Shown here: positions 54,849 to 64,000 of the stretch, piece by piece | Layout: the number at the start of each line of letters is the position of its first letter | Numbering within the stretch: position 1 is the stretch's first letter | Assembly: GCA_030644725.1 (NCBI GenBank) | Contig: CP130629.1 | Location: 3,177,501 to 3,241,500 of the forward strand | Origin: Candidatus Electrothrix communis | GTDB lineage: Bacteria > Desulfobacterota > Desulfobulbia > Desulfobulbales > Desulfobulbaceae | Length of the DNA: 64,000 nt | Direction of reading: 5' to 3' | Program-made: the position numbers and the translations under genes | The notes under the pieces: generated by a model | Told to the model about the DNA's origin: nothing | The model's database searches: none | Seen by the model: only the letters and a program-made list of their open reading frames with translations

Positions 54849-56371
54849 TCAGGCGGGGTCGGAAGCAGTATGCTGAGATTGAGATGAAATGATGGATGCC
54901 AAGGAGGGCATTTCGTACTTTTTGCTGATACGGTCATGGATGTATTCAAACACATTGACCGACATTTTTTTTGCAGTTTCGACCACAGTCATCATGGTGT
55001 CTTTTGCTTGAGTCCCTTTTTCGTTTTTCGTCTGGAAACTGACATCCCGTTTTCGTGCCTGAACTCTGGCACCAAGTTCCGCAGAATTATTATGCAAAGG
55101 AATGTGCGGATATTGCAGGACAAGCAGAAGATTATCCTTCTTGGCCCATGTTTTCCGTAAACGGTCATCTAGCTGATCATAGCCTGTTGTTTGCAGGAAT
55201 AAGGTGTCGAACTGCTCGGAAAGACGTTCAGCTTCAGCCTTGGAGGGAGCCTCTTTATAGCTCCGCAGGCAATGGTAATAATCCCAAAAGTCACTGAGCA
55301 CTTTTGCCAGTTTCTCGCGATTATTTTCCATGAACGGCTGCAGTTTCTTGTAATGCCTGCCTTCGTGGACCCAGCATAGACCAAGATGTTCGGTGATCCC
55401 CTTAAACTGAGGGGCATCATCACAGATAAGGATCGGAAACGGGCGGCCCTGATGACGAAACGCTGTCACAGCACAGGCTTCCAAAATGCGTTGACGATTC
55501 GTTTTCTGTTTGCCAGGGTCAGGAAACAGCCTACTCAACAAAGCATCCATTTCAGAACGCTCCATTATGCGTTCACTTAAAAATGGTGTCAGACGTTGCC
55601 GCTGTTTTTCAGACAGGTTAAAGTCACTTAACAGTTCAATGGTTTGCGAGTTTAGCTGGAAGGTCAATTCGCCTTCACTGAATATTTCCAGCAGAGTCAG
55701 GCGATTCTTCTTCGCTCTGGTAAAATATGCTGTATAATAGGGGCTGCAGAGTACATGGTTGTAGAAATTGGCGCCATTGACACGAGCACTGGTATCATCA
55801 GCATTCTGATAATTCGTTGCTTGAAGACCAGCCGAGACAATTTCAGATTTTTCGTCGTGAAAACAGGTAACATCGTCTGTTATTATGCGAGAAATTGTTG
55901 CTGGTGAGATTTCAACACCGACTGTCTGCAACAAGCTATGGATTTTAGGCTGACTCATGTTGGAGTCATTATATAAGCAGAGGACCAATGTCCTGATGCC
56001 GGGGCCGAAACCACCTTGATATTCAATGGGTAATGCGCCGATGATTCGTCGGTTTTCTGATGCTGAATAATAGACTTCCCGCTTAAAGGCGGTGTTTTTC
56101 ACCTCTATAATAATATCCTGAACAACAACGGTATCGTGTCCTTTTGGTACAGCATCAGCGGGTAATTTTTCCTTATCCACTGGGCAGCTTTTTTTCTCAT
56201 GGATAACAAAATTGCGTTTTTTCCGTTTGGGTTGCTTTGTTGTTTTTTTCTTTTTACGGTCCGACTCCGATGAAATATCACCAGATTGTGTTTTGGGTCG
56301 AATTATCGGACACCCCTGCTCTCCTTTGAGACGGTTGTTCTCGTCTTTGAGCAATTTGACAGTTTCCTTGA
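54849..56371 (-). pseudogene. tnpC-like: ISa transposase, C-terminal part (IS66-like), split by insertion
   Basis: This part begins inside VKETVKLLKDENNRLKGEQG and carries the whole catalytic region: Asp in YQNADDTSARVNG, Asp in ILICDDAPQFKG with CWVHEGRHY, and Glu in LHNNSAELGARVQARKR. All three acidic residues survive. The N-terminal part lies beyond the IS1634 insertion at 60057-60189. Joined at the 4-bp duplication, the two give an uninterrupted 551-residue protein. An alternative GTG start at 56387 is within the inserted element. Confidence 0.88.
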
Positions 56372-58275
56372 CCCAACTTTGCGACACAGAGGAAACAAAA
56401 CCCTTAAAATCAGCGCATTAAGGGTTTTGATGATTCGTTCTTGGCACCACAGATTTTTTTATTTTCATCTTTTTTCTTACTGTCCCGCCGGGATAGTACG
56501 GCATTTCAAGGGCATCATAGATTATCTGTTGTCTTGGTTCTGGTGCTGTACTTTTCCTTATGTGAAGCATTTCACCATCTTCACATTTCATTGATGTTGT
56601 CGTGAGAACTTGACCATCAAGCTGTCTTCTTAAACCATCCCAGCTCGAATGAATATTATGTTGTTTCAACCGGTAACGAATTGAATGGACCAAATGGTAT
56701 GCGAGCAGAGTAATGAACAGATGCCCGCTCACTCTACTTGTAATCTGATGATGAATAGGACGTAGCCCCAGCTCCGATTTAAGACATCGAAAAACGGCTT
56801 CCAGCTCTGTCAACATGGTGTAAGTGTGCCACAACGCTGATTCATCAAGCTGGGTATGATTCGTTCGAAGGCAGTACACACCAGGATGCGTAGCCTGGGT
56901 GTTTTGTTTGTCTTTCCGTTTCCAGGTAACCTGTGAGGCATTGCCTGTTTTTTCGTCCTTGTCTACATCTACTTGATAATGTTGAGCCGAACGGGAATAT
57001 TGTTGTTTAAGTCGGCCAAGTTTTTCTACAACTTTTTCATATTTCTTCGTACAATATTTCTTATGCAGACCGGAATGTAATTTCTTCAACTCTTCCTCAA
57101 AGCGAGTTGAAGAGCAATCCTGCATTGCCTGCTCCTTTTTCTCACGAAGAGTTGAGTGACAATAGAGCTCAATCTCACCTGTTTTTTCGTTAATTGTTCT
57201 CTGTGCCTTGACGGTATTTTCACCACTCTTTTTAACAACGATTGCCTCTTGCTCACAAAACTCACGCTTCCGTTTCCTGCTGACAACTATGTATTTGTAA
57301 CCATTCTCTTTCAGCCAGGTAATGTTTTCTTCAGTCGCAATCCCGGCATCCATAACTATTGTTGGTTTTTCCTGAGGATTAAGGCACTTCTCGTGGAGTT
57401 CTGTAATCATCTGCTCCAAGGTACTTGCTTCGCCCACATTACCAGAAAAAAATTCACTTCTTTTGGGAAATCCGCTGGCATCAAGAACTAGTCCAAGGGT
57501 CACAAGAGGACAATCGGTACGTTTTTCTTTAGATTTCCCGAGGGCTGCCAGTTTATTATATTTACCGCTGCCTTCAAGATAGGTGTTGGTGAGGTCGTAG
57601 AGGGTGATGGTTTCTTTGAATTGGAAAACACTTCTTTCTTTTTTGTAAAGATAGCTCTCTATTTCGTCTTTATTTTTAAGCAACAGATCGGAAGCCTGGT
57701 AGAACTTGTACAGGTTCATTTCCTCGAAATCACTTCCAATAAGTTCGCCGAGACCAGATTTATTTTGGAGCCAGTAATGGGTTGCCAGTTCACTGCCCGG
57801 TTGAATCATACGGCCTATAATCGTGCCAATCGCAGCATGTCTTTGGGGCCGAGTTAAACCCAGATCAGTGAGTTTTTGCTCAAATCCCATATCTTTTACA
57901 GTCTCATAGACAACATGTTCAACGCTTACACTCCTTGGCCTGGATGTTTCCAAACTGTCAATATCAATAGAATAATATCGAGAGACCTCCTTGTTGCTAA
58001 CCTCGCTACCCTCCTGTTTTCGTATAATTTTTGCCGCATACTGCTGGGCGGCTACTTCTATGTCATCAGGTGGTGCGAACACTGGCCGCTGTCCATACAG
58101 AATTTGTTCAATACGCTTGGCAAGAGACCTCCAGTTCTCTTTTGGAAAAGAAAAATCAATCCCCAGATTGAGAACAATGCGTTGGCTCGTACCATTTTCA
58201 GTACGTACATTGTAACTACTCAGCCAGTCGCCAAGCCTCTTGACAGAAGCAACGGGTTAAGATTATTTTGCTGTT

Positions 58276-59747
58276 ATGAATTTTAGTATCCCCGAAGAGA
58301 AAGAAGTCCGTACGGCCTTTGCGGAAGGTGAAGAGGCAATTATTGCCCTGTTCGGCAGTATAACCGCGCAGGTTAAAGAACTCGCCGCTCAGTTGGAAAA
58401 ACAGGCCGGAGTATTGAAGGATTTACAGGCCCGGCTGTCGAAAAACAGCCGCAACAGCGGTAAACCGCCTTCAAGCGACGGATACGGTAAACAGAACAAG
58501 ACGGAAAGCCTGAGAAAATCTGGTCAAAAGTCGAACGGCGGGCAGCCGGGTCATGAAGGGCGGACTCTTAAGCGGTCGGAAAACCCAGATCATACGGAAA
58601 CGTATAAACCCGACACATGTGACAACTGCCAGACATCGCTTGAGGACGTCGCCGCCGTCGGAGAGGAAGAACGACAGGTTTATGATATTCCGGCGATACG
58701 AATCGAAGTCACCTCGCATCGTGCGGAAATCATAATTTGTCCCGAATGCGGCATGGAAAATACGGGAAAATTTCCGGAAAGTGTGGGACGGGGCGTTCGA
58801 TACGGCAGAGGCGTGAAGACATGGGCCACGTATTTCGGGAATCAGCATCATATTCCGCTTGAACGCACTGCACAGATTTTTGAAGATCTGATCGGGCACG
58901 GAATTTCGGAGGGTTCGCTGCTGAAGGCATCTGAAGAACTTTCCGAGTGCGTCCGGCCCTCGACCGAGGCGACAGCGGAGCTTCTGCGTAATGCCGAGGT
59001 TCTGAAAGTGGACGAAACCGGACTGCGGGTCAAAGGAAAACTCCATTGGCTGCATGTAGCTTCGTCGGACCTCCTCACTCATTATAACGTGCATGAAAAG
59101 CGGGGAAAAGAAGCGATGGATGCAGCCGGAATCCTCAGTGAATTCGAAGGAAGGATGCTGCATGATCACTGGAAATCGTACTTCGGATATAAAAATTGCC
59201 GTCATGGGCTGTGCAACGCGCACCATCTTCGCGAGTTTAAATTCATAGGCAAACAGTATGAACAGGCATGGGCTGGAGACATGGCCGACTTACTGCTTGA
59301 GATAAAAGAGGAGGTCGAAAAACTGAAGCCGGACCGGGATCGTTTCGGGCCGGAACAGATCGAAGGTTTTGAACGGCGATACGATGAAATCATTTGTCGG
59401 GGCTTCGCGGACAATCCCTTCACGCCTCCAAAAGAAAAAAGAAGGGACGACTGAAAAGACCGCCGCCGCTCAATCTGCTGATACGGCTCCGGGATTACAA
59501 GTCGGAGACTCTCGCCTTTATGTACGATTTTCGGGTTCCGTTCGACAATAATGCGGCGGAAAGGGATGTGCGTATGATGAAGGTCAAACAGAAGGTTTCG
59601 GGTTGTTTCCGAACTGTTGAAGGTGCGGAACGGTTCGCTTCTATCCGGGGATATATCTCCACGGCTCGTAAAAATTCAAAAAACATTTTCGAGGCGATCA
59701 AAGACGCCTTCAACGGCGATCCTTTTATTCCCGATGTCGCAGTATAA
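58276..59747 (+). pseudogene. tnpC: IS66-family transposase TnpC with a -1 frameshift
   Basis: The first frame (58276-59454) has a leucine-zipper start, GQPGHEGRTL, a zinc-site pair (CDNCQTSL, CPECGMEN), and Asp in VLKVDETGLRVKGK and LHDHWKSYFG. It ends at TGA 59454 just after an A-rich run GAAAAAAG (59434-59441). The second frame (to 59747) continues with [11 protein letters not shown] and the Glu of [15 protein letters not shown] -1 slip or a one-base loss joins them into a 490-residue TnpC. Confidence 0.9.
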
Positions 59748-59752
59748 AAAAA

Positions 59753-59786
59753 GGCCGCTTTCATAACTTTTGAAAGCGGCCTTTTT
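59753..59786 (+). terminator. Intrinsic terminator at the end of ISc
   Basis: GGCCGCTTTCA (59753-59763) pairs with TGAAAGCGGCC (59771-59781), with TTTTT after it and AAAAA before it, so it may stop transcription in both directions. Confidence 0.9.
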
Positions 59787-60056
59787 CGTTAGGCTGAGTA
59801 GTTACCGTACATTTTCCACAAGCCTGTAGGTGAAATATTGTTTGGCACCATATTTGCTGCATGCCGTTTTTCTGATAAACATCACATCAGCATACACTAA
59901 AATTCAGTTTTTTCAAGACAGCTTGGTAATTTCTTGGCACCGCAAAAAGCTTAAAAAATATAACTAATTAATATTACATGAAAAATATTTTCACGGCCAA
60001 CGAAAAATCAGCTAGTTGGGCAGATCTTAATAATAATTCTCGCAAAGTTGGGTTGA

Positions 60057-60189
60057 GTTCTTGGTTCTCCTGGGCTAACTGCTCAACGATGTTTATCAAC
60101 AGCATGATTTTATCCTGCACCCCATTGTCGGGCAGTGAGTCAAAATCAATATGAAGCTGTTGTAAGGTTTTCAGACTATCTGCATTCAT
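60057..60189 (-). pseudogene. ISa transposase, N-terminal fragment
   Basis: MNADSLKTLQQLHIDFDSLP and the coiled coil IVEQLAQENQEL form the N-terminus of the IS66-like transposase; it breaks off where ISb enters and is continued at 56371. Two more in-frame ATG-type starts exist upstream to 60225. The fragment lies 59-83 bp inside the right terminal repeat. Confidence 0.85.
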
Positions 60190-60379
60190 GAGGCATATAT
60201 TCTTATAAATTGAGCCATATTGCAAGCTTTGAAAAATTTTATTTAGCTACCCTGGATTTTGGAGAGGATACGTAATTTGCCTTTTCCCACCGGAAGTGGT
60301 TAACTGCGTTCCAAACAGATGACCGCGCCGCCCGGTTCGATACCCAGCCTTGGCGCAATACTTCTTACAGGAGGACAGC

Positions 60380-61997
60380 ATGAAGACAGGACTGACAATA
60401 TTTTTTCTCGTCGTACTGCTTGTAGTAGGCCGGACCCAGGCAGCAGATATCACTGTGGACGGCAGCACTTGCACCTTGTTTGATGCCATTACTGCGGCTA
60501 ATAATAATGCCAATGAGGGCGGCTGCACCGGCAGCGGACCGTATGGGGACGATACCATCACCTTGCAGACCGATGTCCTCCTGACGGCTTTCCTGCCGGA
60601 GATTGTCAGTACCATCACCATTGAGGGGCAGGGGCATACCATTGACGGTAATGATGACTCATCGGTCGGTACTGTGTTGCGCATCAGTTCAGCAGGTGAC
60701 CTGACCCTGAATCAGGCCACTGTCACCGGCGGCAATGCCTCAGGCGGCTTCGGCTACGGAGGGGGCATTTGGATCAAGAGTGGCGCCGTCACGCTGAACG
60801 GCTCCACAGTCAGCGATAACTTGGGGGAGGTCTCGGCGGGGGCATTTCTAACGAGATCAACGGGATTGTTACGCTGAATAGCTCTACGATCAGCGGCAAC
60901 ACGGCCTCAGGCATCCACGCCTTGGGCGGGGGCATTTACAATGAGAACGGCACCGCCACCCTGACCGATTCCACGGTCAGCGACAACACGGCCTCTGGAT
61001 TAGCAGGTGCCTATGGCGGGGGGATTTCTAACTCGGGCACTCTCACCCTGACCGATTCCACGGTCAGCGGCAACATTGCGTCAGGCGACTCCGTCTACGG
61101 CGGAGGGATTGATAACTACGGCACCATCACCCTGACCGACTCCACGGTCAGCGACAACACGGCCTCCGGATCAGCAGGTGCCTATGGCGGGGGGATTTCT
61201 AACTCGGGCACTCTCACCCTGACCGATTCCACGTTCAGCGGCAACACTGCGTCAGGTGACTCCGTCTACGGCGGAGGGATTGATAACTACGGCACCATCA
61301 CCCTGACCGACTCCACGGTCAGCGACAACACGGCCTCTGGATCAGCAAGTGCCTATGGTGGTGGGATTTTGAATGATTTAGCAGGCACCGTTAGCTTGAC
61401 CAATTCAACGATCAGCGGGAACACAGCAGGCAATGACGGCGGGGGAATTGAAAACTACGGTACGACCACGCTGACTAATTCCACGGTTAGCGGGAACACT
61501 GCACACGGCTATGGCGGGGGATTGATAACTGGGGACCTAATGCCGTACTCACCCTGCACAGCTCCCTGATCAGCGGCAACACGGTTATCATCGACGGGGA
61601 TGAGATCTACAATTCTGATGATCCTCTCTATACTGGTACTGTCACTGTCGACAGCTCCAACCTCTTCGGTCACAGTGGCAAAAGCAGCGCTGAGGCCCTA
61701 TATGGCTTCAGCCCCGGCACCAGCGATATCACGGCCACCAGCGACGGCACCGACTCGACTTCATTATCCGCAATTCTTGATATTACATTGGCAGACAACG
61801 GCGGTCCTACCATGACCCATGCCTTGGTGAAAGGCAGTCCGGCTGTTGATTTGGACAGAGAATGTAGCACCAATCTAGCTGAAGATCAGCGCGGTGAACC
61901 CCGCCCGCTCGGCAAAGGCTGCGACGCCGGTTCTTTTGAATCCGTCTACAGCGTATCACCAAAGGCCATGCCGTGGATCTATATGTTGCTTTTGTAA
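60380..61997 (+). pseudogene. Secreted right-handed beta-helix repeat protein with two frameshifts
   Basis: ATG 60380 follows CAGGAGGACAGC. A signal peptide (GLTIFFLVVLLVVGRTQAA) leads to DITVDGSTCTLFDAI, TITIEGQGHTIDG and then repeated TLTDSTVSDNTASG and YGGGISNSG units typical of parallel beta-helices. The C-terminus (LADNGGPTMTHALVKGSPAVD, GCDAGSFES) is of the choice-of-anchor Q type. The frame changes near 60826-60850 and again near 61515-61525, each equal to one missing base beside a G5 run. The protein is broken unless these are sequence errors or phase-variable tracts. Confidence 0.8.
60961..61340 (+). repeat. 171-bp tandem repeats within the beta-helix gene
   Basis: CTGACCGA-TCCACGGTCAGCGACAA begins units at 60961, 61132 and 61303, an exact 171-base period (57 codons) over about 2.2 copies with few differences. 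The near identity suggests recent duplication. Confidence 0.88.
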
Positions 61998-62022
61998 TGC
62001 TGTGAAGGGTATTGACACCCCT

Positions 62023-62237
62023 CGATAAATCACGGGGTTCTAATCGGTTGTCCCTCCGGGACAAGGAAGAAGGGTCGTCCCGTAGGGACGTAGCGAATAG
62101 AGCCCAGGGTTTCAACCCTGGGGATTATATGTACGGGCACGGCACGCCGTGCCCCTCCGTAATCACATCAAACCCATCTTCCCACACCAAATCAGGGCGT
62201 CACCCAGCAGCTTACCCACAGGCAAAGCCGCCGCGAC
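62023..62237. repeat. Copy B of the ~215-bp dispersed repeat block
   Basis: Same orientation and order as 54155-54370: hairpin units, GGGCACGGC palindrome (62135-62154), then the 3' coding end of the STAND partner. By eye the two copies differ at roughly one base in eight to ten. Confidence 0.85.
62163..62234 (-). pseudogene. C-terminal remnant of a second STAND-partner gene
   Basis: The minus strand reads AAALPVGKLLGDALIWCGKM then GLM and TGA, almost identical to the end of the 126-aa partner at 54296-54676. The reading frame is cut just upstream by the rdgB stop, so only 23 or so codons remain. Confidence 0.8.
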
Positions 62238-62921
62238 TTAGACCATCCTCTCCTGCGACCAGTCATTATGCTCGAATTCAGCATGATCCGGCTTTTTGGG
62301 TTTAATCTCTTCCATACGCTGACGAAGCCAGGTCGTCACCTTGTCTAGCTCAGAGCTTAGCTCCTGCATAGCCTTGCCCCGATGACTGACCGCGCTTTTT
62401 TCTGCCATGCCTACCTCGGCAAAGGTTTTGCCAAAGTCCTCGTAGTAAAAAACCGGGTCATAACCAAAGCCTGAATCACCCTGGCGCTCTTCTGTGATTT
62501 TCCCCTCACAGCTGCCTTCCCAGGTCAAGGCCGGGCCTCCCGGTGTTGCTAAAGAGAGAACGCATTGAAAACGGGCTGTACGGTCTGTTTTCCCTTGCAT
62601 CTCCTGAAGCAGTTTTTCGCAATTATCCCAGTCACTGGCATCCTCACCGCTATAGCGGGCAGAATAGACGCCAGGTGCTCCGTCAAGGGCATCCACTACC
62701 AGGCCGGAATCATCGGCAAGTGCTGGTACGCCGAGGACTCGTGCGTAATGATAGGCCTTTTTATAGGCATTATCCTCAAAGGTCGCGCCATCTTCAATCG
62801 CTTCAGGCAAGGGGCCGTAGTCTTTCAGACATTTTACCTCAATTGGAAAATCCTTTATCAACGCTTGAAACTCTTTGACCTTATTCTGGTTATTGGTGGC
62901 AAGAACAATAATGTTGTTCAT
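62238..62921 (-). CDS. rdgB: XTP/dITP diphosphatase (RdgB/HAM1)
   Basis: Removes non-canonical purine nucleotides. LATNNQNKVKEFQAL, EDGATFEDNAYKKA, LADDSGLVVDALDGAPGVYSARY (in parts), GDSGFGYDPVFYYEDFGKTFAEV and SHRGKAMQEL are typical. At 227 residues it is slightly long; the C-terminal ~25 residues (EEIKPKKPDHAEFEHNDW) are not conserved in type and run into the repeat block, so the 3' end may be altered. Confidence 0.94.
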   Translation of the reverse strand: MNNIIVLATNNQNKVKEFQALIKDFPIEVKCLKDYGPLPEAIEDGATFEDNAYKKAYHYARVLGVPALADDSGLVVDALDGAPGVYSARYSGEDASDWDNCEKLLQEMQGKTDRTARFQCVLSLATPGGPALTWEGSCEGKITEERQGDSGFGYDPVFYYEDFGKTFAEVGMAEKSAVSHRGKAMQELSSELDKVTTWLRQRMEEIKPKKPDHAEFEHNDWSQERMV

Positions 62922-63000
62922 AGGTTTATCTCCATAAGAAAGGAATCAGAATATCGTTTTTATTTCGTTTTTTTCCCGGCCCGGCGGCTCAGAATGGGAG

Positions 63001-63543
63001 TTATTTTTTTCGCATCTTTTTATCATACCGTTCCTGCTCACTGTAAATACAACCGCAATAAGGCTGGCGATACAAATCCATTGCAATGGATTCATCAATT
63101 CCCTGTTGCCAGCCTTCACGAAAATCCTGATAGAGAAACTGGACAGAAAATTTCCGCGCCAAGGCCTCGGATTTTTCCTGAATCATCGCATGACGCTGAT
63201 ATTTTGAGTAGAGCAGAGTGGTTGTAAAGGCATCAAAGCCTTGAGCAGCAGCCCGTTCTGCAACGGCCTCAAGACGTATATCATAACAGAGGCCGCACCG
63301 CTCGTTTTCATGAAAAACAACCTGGCGGAGATATTCTGTTAAGCCGTAGTTACGGTCAATGGCTACCTTGAAATCTTTTTTTTCGGAAAATTCAACCAGG
63401 GCATTCATCCGCCGTTTAAACTCACGAAAGGGGTGAATATTAGGGTTAAAGAAATAGCCGCTAACCTCATGCCCCTGGCTGCGCAACACCTCTAGCGGGT
63501 AGACCGTGCAGGGGCCGCAGCAGGTATGGAGCAGTACCTTCAT
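63001..63543 (-). CDS. queH: Epoxyqueuosine reductase QueH
   Basis: Final step of queuosine synthesis, the alternative to QueG. VLLHTCCGPCTVYPLE and ERCGLCYDIRLE give adjacent and paired Cys for the Fe-S cluster, and YCGCIYSEQER lies at the C-terminus. 180 residues is normal. Its start overlaps the upstream regulator stop by four bases. queC of the same pathway is 11 kb away. Confidence 0.94.
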   Translation of the reverse strand: MKVLLHTCCGPCTVYPLEVLRSQGHEVSGYFFNPNIHPFREFKRRMNALVEFSEKKDFKVAIDRNYGLTEYLRQVVFHENERCGLCYDIRLEAVAERAAAQGFDAFTTTLLYSKYQRHAMIQEKSEALARKFSVQFLYQDFREGWQQGIDESIAMDLYRQPYCGCIYSEQERYDKKMRKK

Positions 63544-63998
63544 GATTTTACCTTGAACTGCTTCGGATCAATCCCGTAATTATGTATTTTATAATTAATG
63601 ATCCGGAGGCTTGTTTCCAAGCGGGCTGCCGCCTTGGTTTGGTTGCCGTTGGTATGCTTAAGTGCATCAATAATCAGCTCCCGCTCAAAGCTCTCTACCG
63701 CACCGGCCAAAGAGAGTTGGCTGTCAGTGCTCACCGTTTCTGAACTTTGCAGGGTAGGGGGGAGATGGACCGAGCTTATCGTGTTAGAATCACAGATAAG
63801 TACGGACCGTTCCATGCAGTTTTGTAATTCACGGACATTGCCCGGCCAATGATATTTAATCAGCAGGTCAATAGCTGTGGTCGATATCCGTTCAATCCGT
63901 TTATTATTTTCTTTGCAAAATTGCTCCAGAAAATATTCCGCCAGCAGCAGGATATCTGTCCGCCGTTCTCGGAGGGGAGGGAGATGCACAGGAAAGAC
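63540..63998 (-). CDS. Sigma-54-dependent activator, NifA-like, 5' part outside window
   Basis: Only the C-terminal ~152 residues are visible. FPVHLPPLRERR and YHWPGNVRELQNCMERSV belong to the AAA+ sigma-54-interacting domain; NQTKAAARLETSLRIINYKI with HNYGID is a Fis-type helix-turn-helix of the NifA style. The frame is open to the window edge. The signal-sensing domain and the target promoters cannot be judged. Confidence 0.88.
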   Translation of the reverse strand, partial: VFPVHLPPLRERRTDILLLAEYFLEQFCKENNKRIERISTTAIDLLIKYHWPGNVRELQNCMERSVLICDSNTISSVHLPPTLQSSETVSTDSQLSLAGAVESFERELIIDALKHTNGNQTKAAARLETSLRIINYKIHNYGIDPKQFKVKS

Positions 63999-64000
63999 AT

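Larger units (their letters stand above)
58212..59805. mobile_element. IS66-family element (ISc) inserted in the IS1634 transposase
   Basis: Perfect 14-bp inverted repeats GTAACTACTCAGCC (58212-58225; complement at 59792-59805) are flanked by the exact 8-bp target duplication CGTACATT (58204-58211, 59806-59813). Length 1594 bp, with one transposase on the plus strand and a terminator near the right end. It is the youngest layer of the nest. Confidence 0.96.
56418..59882 (-). pseudogene. IS1634-family transposase, 5' end split by an IS66 element
   Basis: The true start is ATG 59882 (MFIRKTACSKYGAKQYFTYR). Codons 1-23 run to 59814; the frame then resumes at 58211 and ends at 56418. Joining across the insertion reads YRLVENVRTENGTSQRIVLN and gives 620 residues. 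DDE features include LYDLTNTYLEGSG, PTIVMDAGIATEENI and LTELEAVFRCLKSELGLRPIH. A GTG at 58082 could start a shorter product lacking the N-terminus. Confidence 0.9.
56372..60052. mobile_element. IS1634-family element (ISb) inserted in the ISa transposase
   Basis: Perfect 13-bp terminal inverted repeats CCCAACTTTGCGA (56372-56384; complement at 60040-60052) are flanked by the direct repeat TTGA (56368-56371, 60053-60056). Removing the element and one TTGA restores QENQELKETVKLLKDEN in the host transposase, which fixes the boundaries. ISb without its own insertion is about 2.08 kb. Confidence 0.93.
54813..60271. mobile_element. Outer IS66-like element (ISa), interrupted by nested insertions
   Basis: Terminal inverted repeats of 24 bp (54813-54836 and 60248-60271, 23 of 24 identical) begin GTATCCTCTCCAAA. 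The exact 8-bp sequence GTAATTTG flanks both sides (54804-54811, 60272-60279), one base further out on the left. Its transposase runs on the minus strand from next to the right repeat to next to the left one. Without the nested IS1634 element it would be about 1.77 kb, typical of a single-gene IS66-like element. It is the parent of the MITE at 28097-28219. Confidence 0.92.

Noticed and set aside
58083-58260. GTG 58082 as the natural start of the IS1634 transposase
   Set aside because: The in-frame sequence upstream and across the IS66 insertion restores a conserved N-terminus starting at 59882.
60247-60684. 145-codon minus-strand frame
   Set aside because: Antisense to the signal peptide and start of the beta-helix protein, which has a strong ribosome-binding site.
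1-64000. CRISPR arrays, tRNA or rRNA genes
   Set aside because: No regularly spaced repeats and no tRNA-like T-loop/acceptor pairing were found by eye in the intergenic regions; a tRNAscan or Infernal run would settle this.

Overview
The window looks like a chromosomal contig of a Gram-negative anaerobe of the Desulfobacterota, most likely Desulfobulbales (possibly a cable-bacterium relative). That placement is inferred from gene content and family recall, not from a search. The clues are a PxxKW cysteine-rich protein, futalosine-route menaquinone synthesis (mqnD), a MobB-MobA fusion, an acyl-CoA dehydrogenase/EtfBA set inside the fatty-acid operon, a GGGtGRT/NifU-like pair, PilC, and a heavy load of insertion sequences and palindromic repeats. 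No tRNA, rRNA or CRISPR array was found.

Layout. 1-4.9 kb: tandem JAB/MPN proteins, two of them with an N-terminal E2(UBC)-like domain, then a membrane SH3b protein with a degenerate RING-like N-terminus; this resembles a bacterial ubiquitin-like pathway cassette. 5.1-12.5 kb: dnaE, a PPP-type phosphatase and the Entner-Doudoroff pair eda/edd. 12.7-16.4 kb: a three-gene signalling unit (periplasmic binding protein, histidine kinase, receiver-kinase). 16.7-20.2 kb: TonB-dependent receptor, a 32-residue peptide gene missed by ordinary ORF calling, an intrinsic terminator and a radical SAM/SPASM maturase, i.e. a candidate RiPP locus. 20.2-31.4 kb: housekeeping genes (coaBC, tatD, yggS, ugd, pilC, ihfA, ribD, nrdR), with a 123-bp MITE in front of ihfA. 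31.5-41.9 kb: glyA, rpiB and a fatty-acid operon (yceD-rpmF-plsX-fabH-acd-etfBA-fabG-acpP-fabF). 42.2-51.9 kb: mqnD, mobBA, a rhomboid-like protein with Thr in place of the catalytic Ser, a B12-binding radical SAM protein, trmO, the GGGtGRT/NifU pair, sfsA and queC. 52-62.3 kb is accessory: a STAND (NB-ARC/TPR) protein and a small partner sharing an N-terminal motif, a triple-nested transposon, a frameshifted beta-helix protein and a duplicated repeat block. 62.2-64 kb: rdgB, queH and the 3' end of a sigma-54 activator gene.

The nested transposon is resolved to the base. An IS66-family element (58212-59805, 8-bp target duplication) sits in the 5' end of an IS1634-family transposase gene. That IS1634 element (56372-60052, 4-bp duplication) sits in the transposase gene of an outer IS66-like element (54813-60271, 8-bp duplication). 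Removing the inserts restores open reading frames in both outer transposases. The right terminal repeat of the outer element is identical over 24 bases to the left end of the MITE at 28097-28219. A second repeat family (GTAGGGGCACGG palindromes) recurs between genes and supplies the stop codons of edd and of the STAND gene.
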